NCBI GenBank assembly: GCA_007922195.1
Contig: ML681994.1
Coordinates: 48,731,362 to 48,795,361 of the forward strand
DNA from: Podocnemis expansa
Taxonomy: Eukaryota; Chordata; Testudines; Podocnemididae
Length of the DNA stretch: 64,000 nt
Reading direction: 5' to 3'
The notes under the pieces are model-generated. The model saw only the letters and a program-made list of their open reading frames with translations, was not told the DNA's origin and made no database searches. Every line of letters starts with the position of its first letter. Position 1 is the first letter of the stretch. Shown here piece after piece: positions 46,555-58,672 of this stretch. The position numbers and the translations under genes were made by a program.

Positions 46555-49290
46555 CTGGTATCTTAGGTGCCTGTACACAAATGCAAGGAGATTGGAAAAA
46601 CATGCACGAAGAAATGGAAGTCCTGGTACAGTCAAGGAACTATGATGCCATCAGAATAACAGAGATAGAGTGGAACAACTTGCTTGACTGGAGCACTACC
46701 ATGGATGGGTATAACCTGCTCAGGTAGGACAGACAAGGAAGAAGAGATGGAGGCATAGCACTATATGTAAAAGAGCTTTATGACTGCTCAGAACTCCACT
46801 ACAAAACTGGAAGCAAGTTGCTTCAAAGTCTCTGGGTCAGCTTTAGAGAAGAGTGCAACAACAGTGATGTTGTGGCAGGTATCTGCAACAGACCTTCAGA
46901 CCAGAAAGGAGGCAGCGGATGAGGCTTTCTATGGACAACTAGCATAAGTTTCCAGATCCCAGATCTTGGTTCTCATGGAGGACTTCAGTTACCCTGACAT
47001 CTGCTGGGAGGGAATATAGTAGTGCACAGACAATCTAGGGAGTTTTTGGAGGCTGTTGAGCACAACTTCCTGGTACAAATGCTGGAGGAACCAACTAGGG
47101 ATCCTGCTCTTCTTGAGCTGCTCACAAACAGAAAAACTGGCAGAGGAAATAGAAGCGAATGGCAACCTGAGCAACAGTGACCACAAGATGGTAGAGTTCA
47201 GGATCCTCATCAAATGAAAAAAGAAAAGAAACAAGACACAGACCCTGGACTTCAGAAAAGCACATTTTGGCTCCCTCAGGGAACTGATGGACTAGGTCTC
47301 CTAAAAGGCTAATCAGAGGAGGAAAGGAATCCAAGAAAGTTGGCTGTATTTTAAAGAAACCCTACTAAGGGCACAGAAAAGTACCATTCTGATGTGCAGA
47401 AATAATAGCAAATATGGAAGGTGCCCAGCGTGGCTTCACAGAAAACTGTACGGTGAGCTGAAACACAAAAGGGAAGCTTACAAGAAGTGGAAGCATGGAC
47501 AGATGATTAGGGAGGAGTAGAAGGATATTGCTCAGGCCTGCAGGGATAAAATCAGAAAGGGCAAGGAGCAATTGGAGTTTCAGCTAGTAAGGGACGTGAA
47601 GGATAACAGGAAGGGGTTCTAAATGTATGTCAGCAACAAGAAGAGGATCAGGGGTGGTGTATATCACTTACTGAATTGGGCAGGCAACTTCGTGGTGGAT
47701 GATGTGGAAAATGCTGAAGTACTCAATGCTTTTTTAACCTCAGTCTTCACAGGCAGAGTCAGCTCCCAGACTACTGCACTGGGCAACACAGACTGGCCCT
47801 CTGTGATGGAAGACCAGGTTAGAGACTACTTAGAGAAGTTGGATGTGTCGGGCCAAATGAACTGCATCTGAGGGTGCTAAGGGAGTTGGCCAATGTCAAT
47901 GCAGAGCCACTGGCTACAATCTTTGAAAACTTGTAGCTAATGGGGGAAGTTCTGGATGGTTAGAAAAAGGTAAATACAGTATCTATCTTTGAAAAAGGGA
48001 ATAAGGAGGAACAAGGGAACTACAGACCAATCAGCCTCACCTCAATCTCTAGCAAAATCATGGAGCAGGTCCTCAAAGAATCCATTCTGAAACACAGGAA
48101 AACAGGGTGATCAGGAACAGTCAGCACAGATTCACCAACAGCAAATCATGCCTGACCCATCTCATTGCCTTCTACGATGAGAAGACTGGTTTTGTGGATG
48201 CAGGAATAGCTGTCAATGTGACATTTTGACTACAGTAAAGCTTTTGATATGGTTTCCCGCAGCATTCTTGTCAGCAAGTTAAGAAAATATGGCTTGGATG
48301 AACGGACTGTGGTGGACAGAAAGCTGGCTAGATCACCAGAATCAACAGGTAGGGACCAATGGCTCAATGTGTAGTTAGCAATCAGTAATAAAAAGAGAGA
48401 GCCCCAGGGGTCAGTCCTGGGGCCAGTTTTGTTCAACATCTTCATTAATGATCTGGATGATGGGATAGATTGCATGCTCAGGAAGTTTGTAGATGACATC
48501 AAGCTGGGGGGAATGGTAAATATGTTGGAGAACAGGGATAGGATTCAGGGAGACCGAGACAAACTGGAGCATTGGGCCACACAAAATCTCACGAGGTGAG
48601 GTTCAACAAAGACAAAGTCCTGCACTCAGGATGGAAAACTCATCTACTGCTGCAGGCTGGGGACTGACCAGCTAAGTAGCAGCTCTATAGAAAAAGATCT
48701 GGGGCTTACAGTGGACCAGTAAGCTGGATTTGAGTCAATAGTGTGCTCTTGTTGCCAAAAAGGCCAGCAACATTTTCGGCTGCATCAGTAGGACCACTGC
48801 CAGTGGATCGAGGGATGAGATTATTCCCCTGCATTCAGCACTGGTGAAGCCACACTTGGATCCTGTATCCAGTTTTGGGTTTCCCAATACAAAAAGGATG
48901 TAGACAAATTAGGAAAAAAAGCCCAATGGAGGGCAACAGAAATGATTAAGGGGCTGGGTTACATGACTTATGAGAAGAGACTGAAGGAACTTGGCTTATT
49001 TAGCCTGCAGAAAAGACGACTGAGCGAGGATTTGATAACTGCCTTCAACTACTTGAAGGGGTGCTCCAAAGAGGAGGGAGCTAGGCTGTTCTCAATAGTA
49101 ACAGAAGACAGAACAAGGAGCAATGGTTTCAAGCTGCAGCTGGGGAGGTCTAGGTTGTACATTAGGAAAAACTTTCTCATTAAGAGTGTGGAGAAGCACT
49201 AAAATGGGTTGCCTCAGGACGTGGTGAAATCTCCATCCTTGTGAACTTTTATGACCTGGTTGGATAAGACCTTGGCTGGGATGATTTAGC
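46555..49290 (+). pseudogene. CR1 ORF2, copy 2, disrupted
   Basis: Endonuclease remnants start at YLRCLYTNAR (about 46558). The reverse transcriptase region includes GFVDAGIAVNVT.., FDYSKAFDMV (about 48225-48255) and the catalytic box KFVDDIKLGG (about 48484-48513). The C-terminal block at 48942-49202 ([20 protein letters not shown], then [20 protein letters not shown]) is the best preserved open frame. Stops and frameshifts occur throughout. Confidence 0.8.
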
Positions 49291-49874
49291 AGGAACAGTC
49301 CTGCTTTTACAGGGTGTTGGACTAGATGGCCTCATGAGGTCCCTTCCAGCTCTAATAGCCCATGATTTTATGACACACTAGTTTAGGGGTCTCAAACACA
49401 CGGTCCGCGAGCCAAATGTGGCCCGCAGAGCTGCCTCCTGCACCCCCTAATAACCCCCAGAATCCTGGGGCTCCCACCTTTCCAACCCTGGGGTTTTCTG
49501 CAGACGGAGACGAAGCAGCCTCACCTCCCCCCTGCGTTATCAGCCACTGACAAGGAGGAGCTGAACTGCTGCCTGGGAGCCGTCCTATTCACATGCAGCA
49601 GTTGATTGCCCTATTCACATGCAGCTCCTGATCAGCAACTGCCCTATTCACATGCAACAGCTTAAGCAGGCTGAGCTGTCCAGAGAAGGCTCAGGTTGGG
49701 GGGGGGGGGTTAAAGGAGGGCGGCCTGAGCCTGTGGGAAGGGTTCGCAGGGGGGTCCATTCTGGAGGAGCACTAGAAAGCCCCACCACTAGCCACAGCAC
49801 GACCCCCAGGGCTTTCCCCGCTGCCAGTCCTGGCACAGGCAGAGGGTGGGTTCCCCCCAGGAGGGTGGGGTAGT

Positions 49875-50215
49875 GTTTTTTCTTCCACCCACCCCAGTGC
49901 TGCTAAATTCTGGCAGGCAGGGGATGTTTTCTCCTCTGCCAGCCCCATTCAGCCAAATTCAAGCAGGCAGGTGGGTGAGGGTTGTTTCCCTCTCTGCCAA
50001 CCCCAGAGCAGCTAAATATGGGTGGGCAGGGAGTGTTTTCCCCTATGCCAGCCCCACCACAGACAAATTCAAGTGGGCAGGCAGGCAGGGGGTGTTTCCC
50101 CCTCTGCCAACCCAAGCACAGCTAAATTCAGGTAGACGAGGGTTGTTTCCCCCTCTGGCAACCCAAGTGTGGCCAAATTTGAGCCGGGGGTGAGGAGGGT
50201 GTTTCCCCCACCACC
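49875..50215. repeat. Minisatellite with alternating 50/59 bp units
   Basis: Six degenerate units, each with GC(T/C)AAATTC and TTTCCCCCTCTGCCA(A/G)CCC, lie within the hAT element. The AAAT core recurs at spacings of about 50, 59, 51, 59 and 51 bp, suggesting a two-unit higher-order repeat of about 110 bp. Confidence 0.75.
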
Positions 50216-50384
50216 GGTTCCAGCGCTGCCCCCAGGGCCAGGCAGGGGGCTACTTATTTACAGTCCCGTGGAGGGCTCTGACCAACCTGTTTGCAGCTTG
50301 TCCTGGGATGTGGCCTCTTTCCTCCCCTCCTGGTTTGGGGATACATGCAGCCCCCTCTTTTTAAAACAAGAAAACCAAAAATAT

Positions 50385-50540
50385 TCTAAAACAATTTAAT
50401 TTTATTTAAAAACTAAAACCTTTATAAAATTTTAATTTCAATTAAATTTAATAAATCAAACTGTAATTAATTTATTTCAATTAACATCAATTTGAATTCA
50501 ATAAATTGGATTTTAATTTAATTTTAATTAAATTAACCGG
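50385..50540. repeat. AT-rich self-complementary block
   Basis: About 155 bp are almost pure A+T and built of TTTAATT/AATTAAA words on both strands, giving many overlapping inverted repeats. It lies inside the hAT element. Confidence 0.8.
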
Positions 50541-53500
50541 TGGTCCTTCAGGGTTTGAAAAAGTATATTTTTTGCTCTCAAACCAAAAAAGATTGGGAAC
50601 CACCGACTTATAATGTAAAATTTTAAGTGTGTTTGTTTACTCTTTGTCTTTTTGATGATTCTGCCATCTTGAATGGAAGTAACTCTAAAAGGAAACGTGT
50701 GCTTTGGCTTTGGAAAGACTGAGAAAATTAGCACAGACTTCATGTTACAGTTTCAAAAGAGTTAATAAATTGACTTTTATTAGCATACTATATTACTCTT
50801 CTTTTTTACTGTCCTTCCGTATCACTGTATGAAAAGGTTTCAGTGGTGTGGCCCTCAGGCCAATATCCCAGTCCTCATGCGGCCCTCGAGGTGATTTGAG
50901 TTTGAGACCCCTGCTCTAGTTCAACCTATTCCTTGACTTTTCTCAGACACTTCAAGGCAGGCCATCTCATTTTTCCATCCATCTTAACTGCTGTAAAGCA
51001 GAAGTTGAGACAAGGCAGCTTCATTACTTCCAACCCCCTACTGGATGCTAGTTGCAGGAAAGGTTGTCCCATCTATGAATAAAAACTAGATATGAAAAGA
51101 TGACTTTAGTATAGCTCCAAAATCTTGAAGGTTAGGATGACCAGTAAAAGTTTAATTCACTAACTTCAGCTTTAACAAAGCAGTGTGTTTTAAATAAAAA
51201 ACATTTTGATAAACAACACTTTTTTCTTATGTATCCAGCACATTTAAAGTAGTTTTATTTAACAGTTTTTAAAATGTTGCTTTTATGCATTTTAATTGAA
51301 TTCCAGTTTCCATTCAAATGCAACCAGACAATTCATGGGTAATTAATAATCATCTAGTAAAGTTAGTCAAGGTAACACAAGGAAATGTAAAAATTAAGAA
51401 TCTGAATATGCTACCTATATAACAGCTGTAATGTATATATAGTGTATCATCAAGATAAACAAAAAGTAGTTCCAAATTTAATTTAATGGCTAAGTTTCAT
51501 TGCAACCCAACATACTTTAATGATTACCAACCTCTTTTTAGGAAAATAAATTTAGCAGGACAAACAACAATATTTAATTTCATATAGCACTCTTCTTCAT
51601 TAGATCTTAAATTGCTTTAAAAGAGGCAAGCATCCTTAGCCCCACTTCACAGATAGGGAAGTTGAAGCACAGAGCAGTGATGACTTGTACAATGTCACCC
51701 CCACAGACTAGTGGGAAAAATCAAGAATAGAATCAAGTTCTCCCAAATCCCAGTTTACAGTTCTATCTACTAAGTAGACCAACCTAAAGATTTCCTGCTT
51801 GAAAGTTTAAATCAGGATTAAAACAAGTGAATTAATCAACCCAGTGTAAATGAGGCTGAATTGCACTATTAAATAAAAAGGTGATCCTTATATTCAAAGA
51901 GTCAAATGATATGAGGGGGGGGACCCACAAAATTTCTTGCCAAGTATCAATTGTTTCCAGGACAGACCTGATAGTGCATTTTTCCTCAGCTGTCAAACAA
52001 AACAGAGATAAGTTTACATGGCTATCCATCCATACTTCATACCTAGTCATTCTATTAAGGTCTCAAACACAATAGACGCTCTTGATGGTTGGCTAGAGAA
52101 AGATCTGCAGTTAACAGAGACTGAAAATTTCACTGATGGTCTGAGGCAGAAGCCTACCCTGAGGAGCATAATGGTGAACTGCTAAGGGTGCTAGGGTATC
52201 TGCCTAAGGAAGCTTTGAACCTCTGCCCAAATGGTGCTCACTCTGAGGCCCTTCTTGGACTCCTTCCTGAAAGAACCCTTTACTATGGGAGAAGATATTT
52301 GGTTCAGCCAGTACACAGGAGTACCATTGTGAAGCACAGGGTGTTGGTACCACAAGCCTTGACATTTCTTGAAAAGCTGAACACATATTTTTCAGTCCTT
52401 TCAAGAAATGCAGAGAATCCACTATCCAAGTAACAGTCCACTTCTGAAAAGGGTTCAAAGGGGCTCTTCATATTCACCATAGGATTTACCTAACTCATTG
52501 CATGGCAGAGAGATTGCACTCTCAGATGTGCACGTATGTGTGAGGGAGACAGAGAAAGTCTGTGATAGAATCTAGAGGCCCCTTACTTCAACACAGCATT
52601 TGTTTCTTCAACCATTTCTCCTCCTCTCCTTGTCCACTGTATGCTGAAGTAAGCATCAGCCAACTCCCACCACAGCCGACTACAGAGGGGATGCAACAGG
52701 CAGGAAATGTGATGGTCTGGGGCACTATACACAAAGACTAAAATGTGAGGCTGATGAAACTAGTTGTATCTTTCCTCCCAGTGAACTTCAGCATACTACT
52801 TGTTGTAGGGCAAGCTGCTTGAAAATTAATCCATAATGCTCATCAAACCTAGAGAAACCTGTTATTTAACCCAAAACTGGAGAGACCAAGGGGGGGGGGG
52901 GGTGAAAGTATTCTTTTAACACAGGATGGCTCCTGGCCAAATGACAGCTGGGAAAGAACATATCCATGGTCCATACTGCTTGCATACTGCTCATCTCAAA
53001 AAAGCCTGCAAAAACAAGCTACACACCCAAGCCAAAATTCATCTCTGAATTGACTTCAACTCATTTGTGCCCATTTGTAAATTTGATCCCATTATGGCAG
53101 TCAGTCAAAACTGGCATGGAAAAATTTCTTCAGACTTATCCAAGATGCAGTATTTGAATATAATAGTTCATATCGGTTTTGCTGCAGAGTCCTAAAGCAT
53201 CTTTGTAAAAATATATTGCATCTCTTTTTTGTACACTGTTGTATCCTTAAAACTTTATGTAGTGTTTATATTTCTATATAAACAAATGTACTTTTGAACA
53301 AAGAAGGTGCTTTTTGAAACATCTGTTGTTTAAAAGGAAACAGGGACCACAAATGTTTCTTTCCTAATGTGTAACATGTTGCAGCATAACTCAGCTAGTT
53401 AACTTCCTTTTCCTTGAAATATTTATTCAGTAATTAAAGTCTGTTGGTACTTACTACAGCTATCACAAAGCAAAAACTGGAAAGCTGCATCAGGTCATTT

Positions 53501-53695
53501 TAAATGTCCATTTTTAACCTCAATGTAGTATTATCACCTGTATATAGATAAAAACCACAAATATGCTGACCACAAAATTAACTTCTTTTTGGTCTCAAGG
53601 CTTCAAGCATACAGAAGTTTATTACAGAGCTGACAAGAAGCATGAGGGTTATTTTTGTTTATATATTGAGAATAGCTTTAGCTCATAATGAGCTC

Positions 53696-54362
53696 TGCAG
53701 AAGACAGTCATCCAGGTAGGAGTATACTGTGATGGATGAGCTGCAACCATGGCAAGTACTTCAGAAAATACTCGAGGAGCCATGGCGAGGTTGAATGGTA
53801 AAACCGTGTACTGGTAATGTGTTGTGCCAAGTGTAAACCGAAGAAACTTCCTGTGTGCTGGCTGAACAGTTATATGAAAGTAGGCATCCTATAGGTCAAG
53901 GAATGAGAATCAATCTCAGTGATTTAATGCTGGGATGATCCTTGATAATGTTACCGTCTTGAACTTCTGGACACAAACATATTTGTTCAGTAATCTGAGG
54001 TCTAGGATGGGTCTCTACCCACCATTTTTCGTTTGAGTTAGAAAACAGTTGGCGTAGAAACCTCTTCGATTGTGTTGATGTGGGACCTCTTCTATAGCTC
54101 CTAATTCAAGAAGGTGAGAGACCTCTTGTAGTAGGAGTTGTTCGTGAGACGGGTCCCTGAAGAGGGATGGGGCTGAGGTGACTGGGTGGGTGGGAGGAAT
54201 TGATTTGAAAGGGATGATTGAGCCCCTGCTGATGATGTCTAGGATCTGTCTGTTAGTAGTGATTGTAGACGACAGACTAAAAAAGGGTTGCAAATGATGT
54301 CCAAAAGTTTTTGATGTTTGACCAAGTGGGAGTGTTCTCAAAGTCCCCAACCTGACCTTCAA
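53696..54362 (-). pseudogene. DIRS reverse transcriptase, N-terminal half
   Basis: 54362-54015 reads LLELGAIEEVPHQHNRRGFY, then LTQTKNGG and a stop. Beyond the stop come RPILDLRLLNKYV, LDLxDAYFHITVQPAHRKFL and YQYTVLPFNLAMAPRVFSEV. This is the order of DIRS reverse transcriptase motifs up to the fingers-palm junction. The YLDD box would lie further left and is truncated away. Confidence 0.7.
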
Positions 54363-54993
54363 AATGCCTGCTTGGATTGATGGGGTTGCACAGAGGTTGG
54401 CAGATTGGAGGGTTGCCTCCTCCTTTGTTGTCGGTGTTGTTGTTGTTGTTGCCCAGAGGAATCAGACGACCTTTGCTGGAGGACTGGTAGTCTCTCTGTT
54501 GATATAGTTAAAATCTGTGTCTTTTTTAAGAGGGTATATATATGCCTAGTGTTCTCAATGTTGCCATGGAGTGTAAGGTTTCCTCGGTCCTTTTGAAAAA
54601 TAATTTATCCTTTTCAAAAGGTAGATCCTCTACTGCGGTTTGCAGGTCCTTTGGTACTCCTGAAGCCATGGAGTACGCCACATGGTGACAGCAGTTGCCG
54701 TGATTCTGGCTGCACTATCTGCAATGTCTAGAGATGCCTGTAAGGAGGCACATGCAATAAGTTGTCCTTCATCCACCAGGGACTTACACAACTGTTGCTT
54801 TCTTCTGGTAAGGTTTTAATTCCTCAATTTTCTCATAGTTGTCATGATCATACTTAACGTGTAGGGCACTGTAGTTCGCTATTCTGAACTCGAGTGTTCC
54901 AGACACTTTGCGACCAAGGAGATCCATCTTTTTGTTGTCCTTCTCATTAGGAGTAGATTTTTGCGTGTCTTGCCTATTCTTGTGATGTACTGC

Positions 54994-55323
54994 TTACACC
55001 ACTAAGGAAATGGGGGGCAGATGAGTGAAAAGGAAATCCATGCCCTTAGCTAGAACGTAGTACTTCCTATCAACATGTCTGCCTATAGGGGGTATGGACA
55101 CTGCTGTTTGCCAAATCATGTCCTCGGGTTCCAGTATAGCCCCATTTATTGGTAAAACAATCTTTGCATTTGATGACGTGTGAAGTTTGAGGAGGAGTTT
55201 ATGTTGTGACTCCTGTACCTCTTGTAATGGTATATCCTGTGCAATTGCCACTCTGCAGAATAGCTCCTGAAACTGCTTAGAGACATCAACGACAGACGAT
55301 GGAACCGGCAATGACAGCCTCAT
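54994..55323 (-). pseudogene. DIRS gag, conserved C-terminal block
   Basis: An open stretch of 109 codons includes FQELFCRVAIAQDIPLQEVQ, then LPINGAILEPEDMIWQTA and DRKYYVLAKGMDFLF. These are the conserved gag blocks of vertebrate DIRS elements. It stops at 54994, and the later part (CASLQASLDIADSAARITAT then AVTMWR, about 54760-54670) continues in other frames. Confidence 0.65.
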
Positions 55324-55640
55324 CTAAGGAGGATGAAGAGTTATGTGGAGGGGATGTCTCCTCCACCACCTCACCTTCTGAGATCTTGTCTGGATCTGCC
55401 ACTGGAGTTGGAGAAGGCGACCTGGTTTGCATTGTAGTGGATGTCTAAGGTCTTGGTTCCTGCTGATGTATACGTACTTTCTCCTTTGTGAAGGAGTGGC
55501 TGAGAATAGATCTCTGGGTCAGGACCTTCATCTGGTTGATCCATATTCTCATAGTTTTCACCATGTGAGCTAAGGATTTCATGGAGGTGATGGATGCAGC
55601 TCTGTCTGGGGAAGAAGAGGTTGGAGAGAAGGATGTGTGC

Positions 55641-55644
<4 letters not shown>

Positions 55645-55685
<41 letters not shown>
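55645..55685. repeat. (AC)n microsatellite inside DIRS gag
   Basis: About 20 AC units (plus strand) give alternating Cys-Val codons in the minus-strand gag frame. They lie in the acidic spacer of the DIRS remnant. Confidence 0.95.
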
Positions 55686-55688
<3 letters not shown>

Positions 55689-56496
55689 ATGTCGAAAAGG
55701 GAGAACGCTGCGGAGCACTGTCTCTAGCAGAGGTGGTTGAGAAGTAACCGAGGGGACGAGCTGCACAAGTGATGGTTTGCACGCTCTGAACAGCGCAAGA
55801 TACAGTCTGTGCACATGAGGCTCTTGGAGACACTGCTGCTGAAAATCTCCAACCAAAGGTGCCAGGGAAAGCCGACGCCCGAGTGGAGCACTCGCAGGGA
55901 CAACTCTCGAAGGAGGAGGAGGATGATCAGGTCACAGCATATCTTATCTTGAAAATCTTTTTAACTACTATACATAGACAAAACTATATTTTTAGCAAAA
56001 GCATGTTGAAAGGACTTACTGGTGAAGATTTTTCACAAAAAAATTCAAGTAAAAAATGTGTAATAAGAAATCACACTCACTCATGCATGCTGACCTAGTC
56101 CTTTTTGTAGTTACAGATAGTTCACCTACAGTACAGTCTTACACTGCTGCCACTAACAATGGGATGTCATTTGTAGCCATTTTCAGACCTGAACCTGAGC
56201 AGGTTGTGCTTCTGGTGTCAAAATTATCTTAATACAACATGGGGAGAAATATGAGAGAGAAGGGGAGTAGAGGAGGATAAGGACACTTTGACTTTCATTT
56301 GAAGGCAATTTTTTAAGTTAGTCTCTGTGTAAAAAAAGATAATTCAATTAACAGAATTATACAAGCAATCTAATTACATTAAATATCCAAATATGAATAA
56401 ATCTTTGCTGAACAGTAATTATGCTTCAAAAACAGCTCTCTAATATTAAGTATACAAAAATACGTACAAAAGACTTCTTGCTGACCTCCCTACACA

Positions 56497-56524
<28 letters not shown>
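56497..56524. repeat. Poly-T tract
   Basis: Twenty-eight consecutive T on the plus strand. This could be the poly-A tail of a minus-strand retrocopy, but no retrocopy is recognised to its right; a 14 A run follows at about 56611. Confidence 0.9.
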
Positions 56525-56529
<5 letters not shown>

Positions 56530-57284
56530 TGAGGGCTCTGCACAGACTGATAGGATCATATCCACAGTAAGGAGACCATCTTCATATCTAAATTTTCTCT
56601 CTCTTGCTCTCAAAAAAAAAAAAAAAGAGGAGCTGCAAAAAGGGCTTTTAATGGCTTGTTTTGAACCGCTAAATTGCATAAAAAAGCATTGAAAATTGCT
56701 TGGTTTAGCTCTTAACTTTTTTTAATAGCAAAGAACCTAAAAACTTAGTGTGGCCCTTTTTCATTTTCTAAACACTTTCATATACTTTGAAATATGAATA
56801 TAATATGGCTATTTAAAATCCATCACTTTTAAAAGTAACGCATGTCAAACTACAACCTCTGTTTGGATACCATCACGATGGATAATGACTGACTCTGCAA
56901 GTGCTCCATCCACACTCATTCCTGAACCTGTGTGGTGCTTCAGTAAAGTTAACAGGAGACTACTCAAATGAAGCAGGCCATAATCTGATTTTGGAGTAAT
57001 AAAACAAATTAGTTACACCTGGATTGAGTTTGGCCCAATATGCAAGTCAGCTGTTTCTTATCTTCTGGTGGATTAGAAGATTCAAGCACGTGAAAATAAA
57101 TTACTTTTCCGCCAACCCCCAGTTAATTTAAAAGTAAACGATCAATTTACAAATTTACTACAAGAATGTTTTACCTACCATAATTAAAGTAACAAAGATT
57201 AACAAAAAGATATCTTCTCACCTCCCCTGAACCCCCCTTTGTCTCCGGTTTGTTTACTTTGTGCCTTTGACCATACTTCGTGCA

Positions 57285-57935
57285 CACCATATATACTCAC
57301 CTATAAGCCAAGATTTTTGTGCCTGAAAATTGCCTTTAAAACAGATGCTCGGCTTATACGCAGGTAAGTATGGCACACAGCCCCAGCCCAGGAGTTTCAC
57401 AGTATGTTTCCAGCCTTTAGCATGCACTGAGCATGCTTCAGGCTGGAGCCACAGCATGTGGCCAGAGCAGCCATGCTGGGGAGTCAGCCCCCCCCCCCCC
57501 CCCCCCGGCCGGCTGGGGTTAGAGAAGGAGGGGACCCCAGCATCTGGAGCAGCCAGGTAAGGGAGCCCGCGCACGGGGAGAGGGTGTTCGGAAGGCCAGG
57601 GAAAGCGGCAGCAGAGGTGTCGGGGGGAAGCGGCGGCAGAGATGTTGGGGCTATTCAGGAAAGCAGCAGCAGGGGTGTTGGGGAAGCTGCAGCAGGGCAG
57701 CAAGCATGTTGGGGAAAAGCAGCTGCAGGGGTGATGGGTGTCAGAGAAAAGTGGGAGATGCAGCGGCAGGGTTTAGGGGAAGCCAGCAGCACAGAGGGGT
57801 GGGGGTCTAGCGGCCAAGAACATGGGTAGACCTTGGCTTACACGCGGGTCACCCATTTTTTCAGTATTTTTGGGGCTCAGAATGGGAAGCGTTGGCATAT
57901 GTGTGGATCAGTTTCTCCACAAGTATATACTGTAG
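57285..57935. mobile_element. Foldback DNA element with GC-rich minisatellite
   Basis: CATATATACTCACCTATAAG then CCAAG (57289-57313) is echoed in inverse by CTCGGCTTATACGCAGGTAA (57348-57368) and by CCTTGGCTTACACGCGGGTC near 57831. The outer ends ATATATACT and AGTATATACT are also inverted. This resembles the CTTATAAGCCGAG family of DNA elements in amniotes. The GC-rich interior has a 19 C run and degenerate 30-45 bp GGGGAAGCGGCAGCAGAGGT units. Confidence 0.55.
57488..57506. repeat. Poly-C tract
   Basis: Nineteen consecutive C within the GC-rich part of the foldback element. Confidence 0.9.
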
Positions 57936-58589
57936 TCAGTTTCCTTACTTCATTGTCATCCATCTTTATATGTGTTCTTTTTTCGAAAGTATAAGGAAGA
58001 AGCATTTTTTTAAACTGGTAAATATAGCTGCAAACACAAAAAACACGCAAGGACAGGTTTAGCACCAAAAGCTACTTCAGACTTATTTTGTAATTAAATT
58101 GATTTCAAACTGATAGTTGGTCGACATATCAAATCTTGACCCTAAAATTCTGGCACGCTCTTTTCACAGATGGGTTTCAGAACCTTTCCAAATGAAACAG
58201 AAGAGATGAGCTCAGAATTTTTCCAAATGCAGTGAGAAAAATATTTTGTTGTTGGGAATCACATCTGAAACACAAACCCATTAATAAAACAACAATTTTT
58301 AACTGTACAGCTGCTAAGAAAAAATGTTACACATTAATCAACCAGTGCAGAAGAACTCCAGTTCAGCTGTTGCTGCTTAAAGCCTTTCCAACGTCAACTG
58401 AGTTAAAACTGACCAGATTCTTGTCTGTTTTCAGTTCCAATAGTCAGATGCTTAGGGGCAGCAGTGAAACTTTCAAGAAGCAGCTCCGTTTAACTCTGCT
58501 GCAGACTAAAAGACTATGAAGCAGCAGAGGAGGCAAGTATTGCTGCTATTTACTAGCACCTTGCTCCCACTGAACAAAGTGATAAAATT

Positions 58590-58672
58590 ACCAGTTAAGT
58601 GTCACAGGACTCCTTGTTTGTCTTACTGGACTAAACTTACATGGCTGCCCCTTTGGAACTTCGTTTCATTAG
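58590..58672 (-). mobile_element. SINE head fragment
   Basis: GTGTCACAGGACTCCTTGTT then TGTCTTACTGGACTAAACTT and ACATGGCTGCCCCTTTGG match the antisense arm of the foldback SINEs at 1745 and 38578. Only this arm is visible here. Confidence 0.6.

Larger units (their letters stand above)
45541..49375 (+). mobile_element. CR1 LINE copy 2, nearly complete, heavily decayed
   Basis: It begins two bases after the GATTCTATGA tail of copy 1, inside the ORF1 coiled coil (LEAQISTLQCIREDEGFLGR, then SQDLILQAQNA), and runs through ORF1 and ORF2 to GTCCCTTCCAGCTC..ATGATTTTATGA. Most domains of copy 1 can be followed in parallel but with more stops and indels, so this copy is older. It includes ORF1 sequence that copy 1 lacks. 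It is antisense to ZDHHC17. Confidence 0.88.
49384..50913. mobile_element. hAT non-autonomous element, 1.5 kb, with minisatellite
   Basis: The termini TAGGGGTCTCAAAC and GTTTGAGACCCCTG are 14 bp inverted repeats (two mismatches at the left edge, TA for CA-type ends). They are flanked by CACTAGTT (49376-49383) and CTCTAGTT (50914-50921), an 8 bp duplication with one change. It sits almost directly on the CR1 copy 2 tail. Subterminal GTCCGCGAGCCAAATGTGGC and TGCGGCCCTCGAGGTGATTT motifs are typical of this family. No transposase is present; the interior holds a GC-rich minisatellite and an AT-rich block. Confidence 0.82.
53696..55935 (-). mobile_element. DIRS retrotransposon, 5' part (gag and start of reverse transcriptase)
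   Basis: The right edge begins, on the minus strand, with TCGAGAGTTGTCCCTGCGAG and TGCTCCACTCGGGCGTCGGC, a familiar 5' region of reptile DIRS. Gag-like sequence follows, then reverse transcriptase that stops at the left edge before the catalytic box. The recombinase end is missing. It has the same orientation as ZDHHC17. Confidence 0.65.

Noticed and set aside
53700..55935. A retroviral or Gypsy polymerase
   Set aside because: The motif order and wording fit DIRS, and no protease, integrase or LTR is visible.
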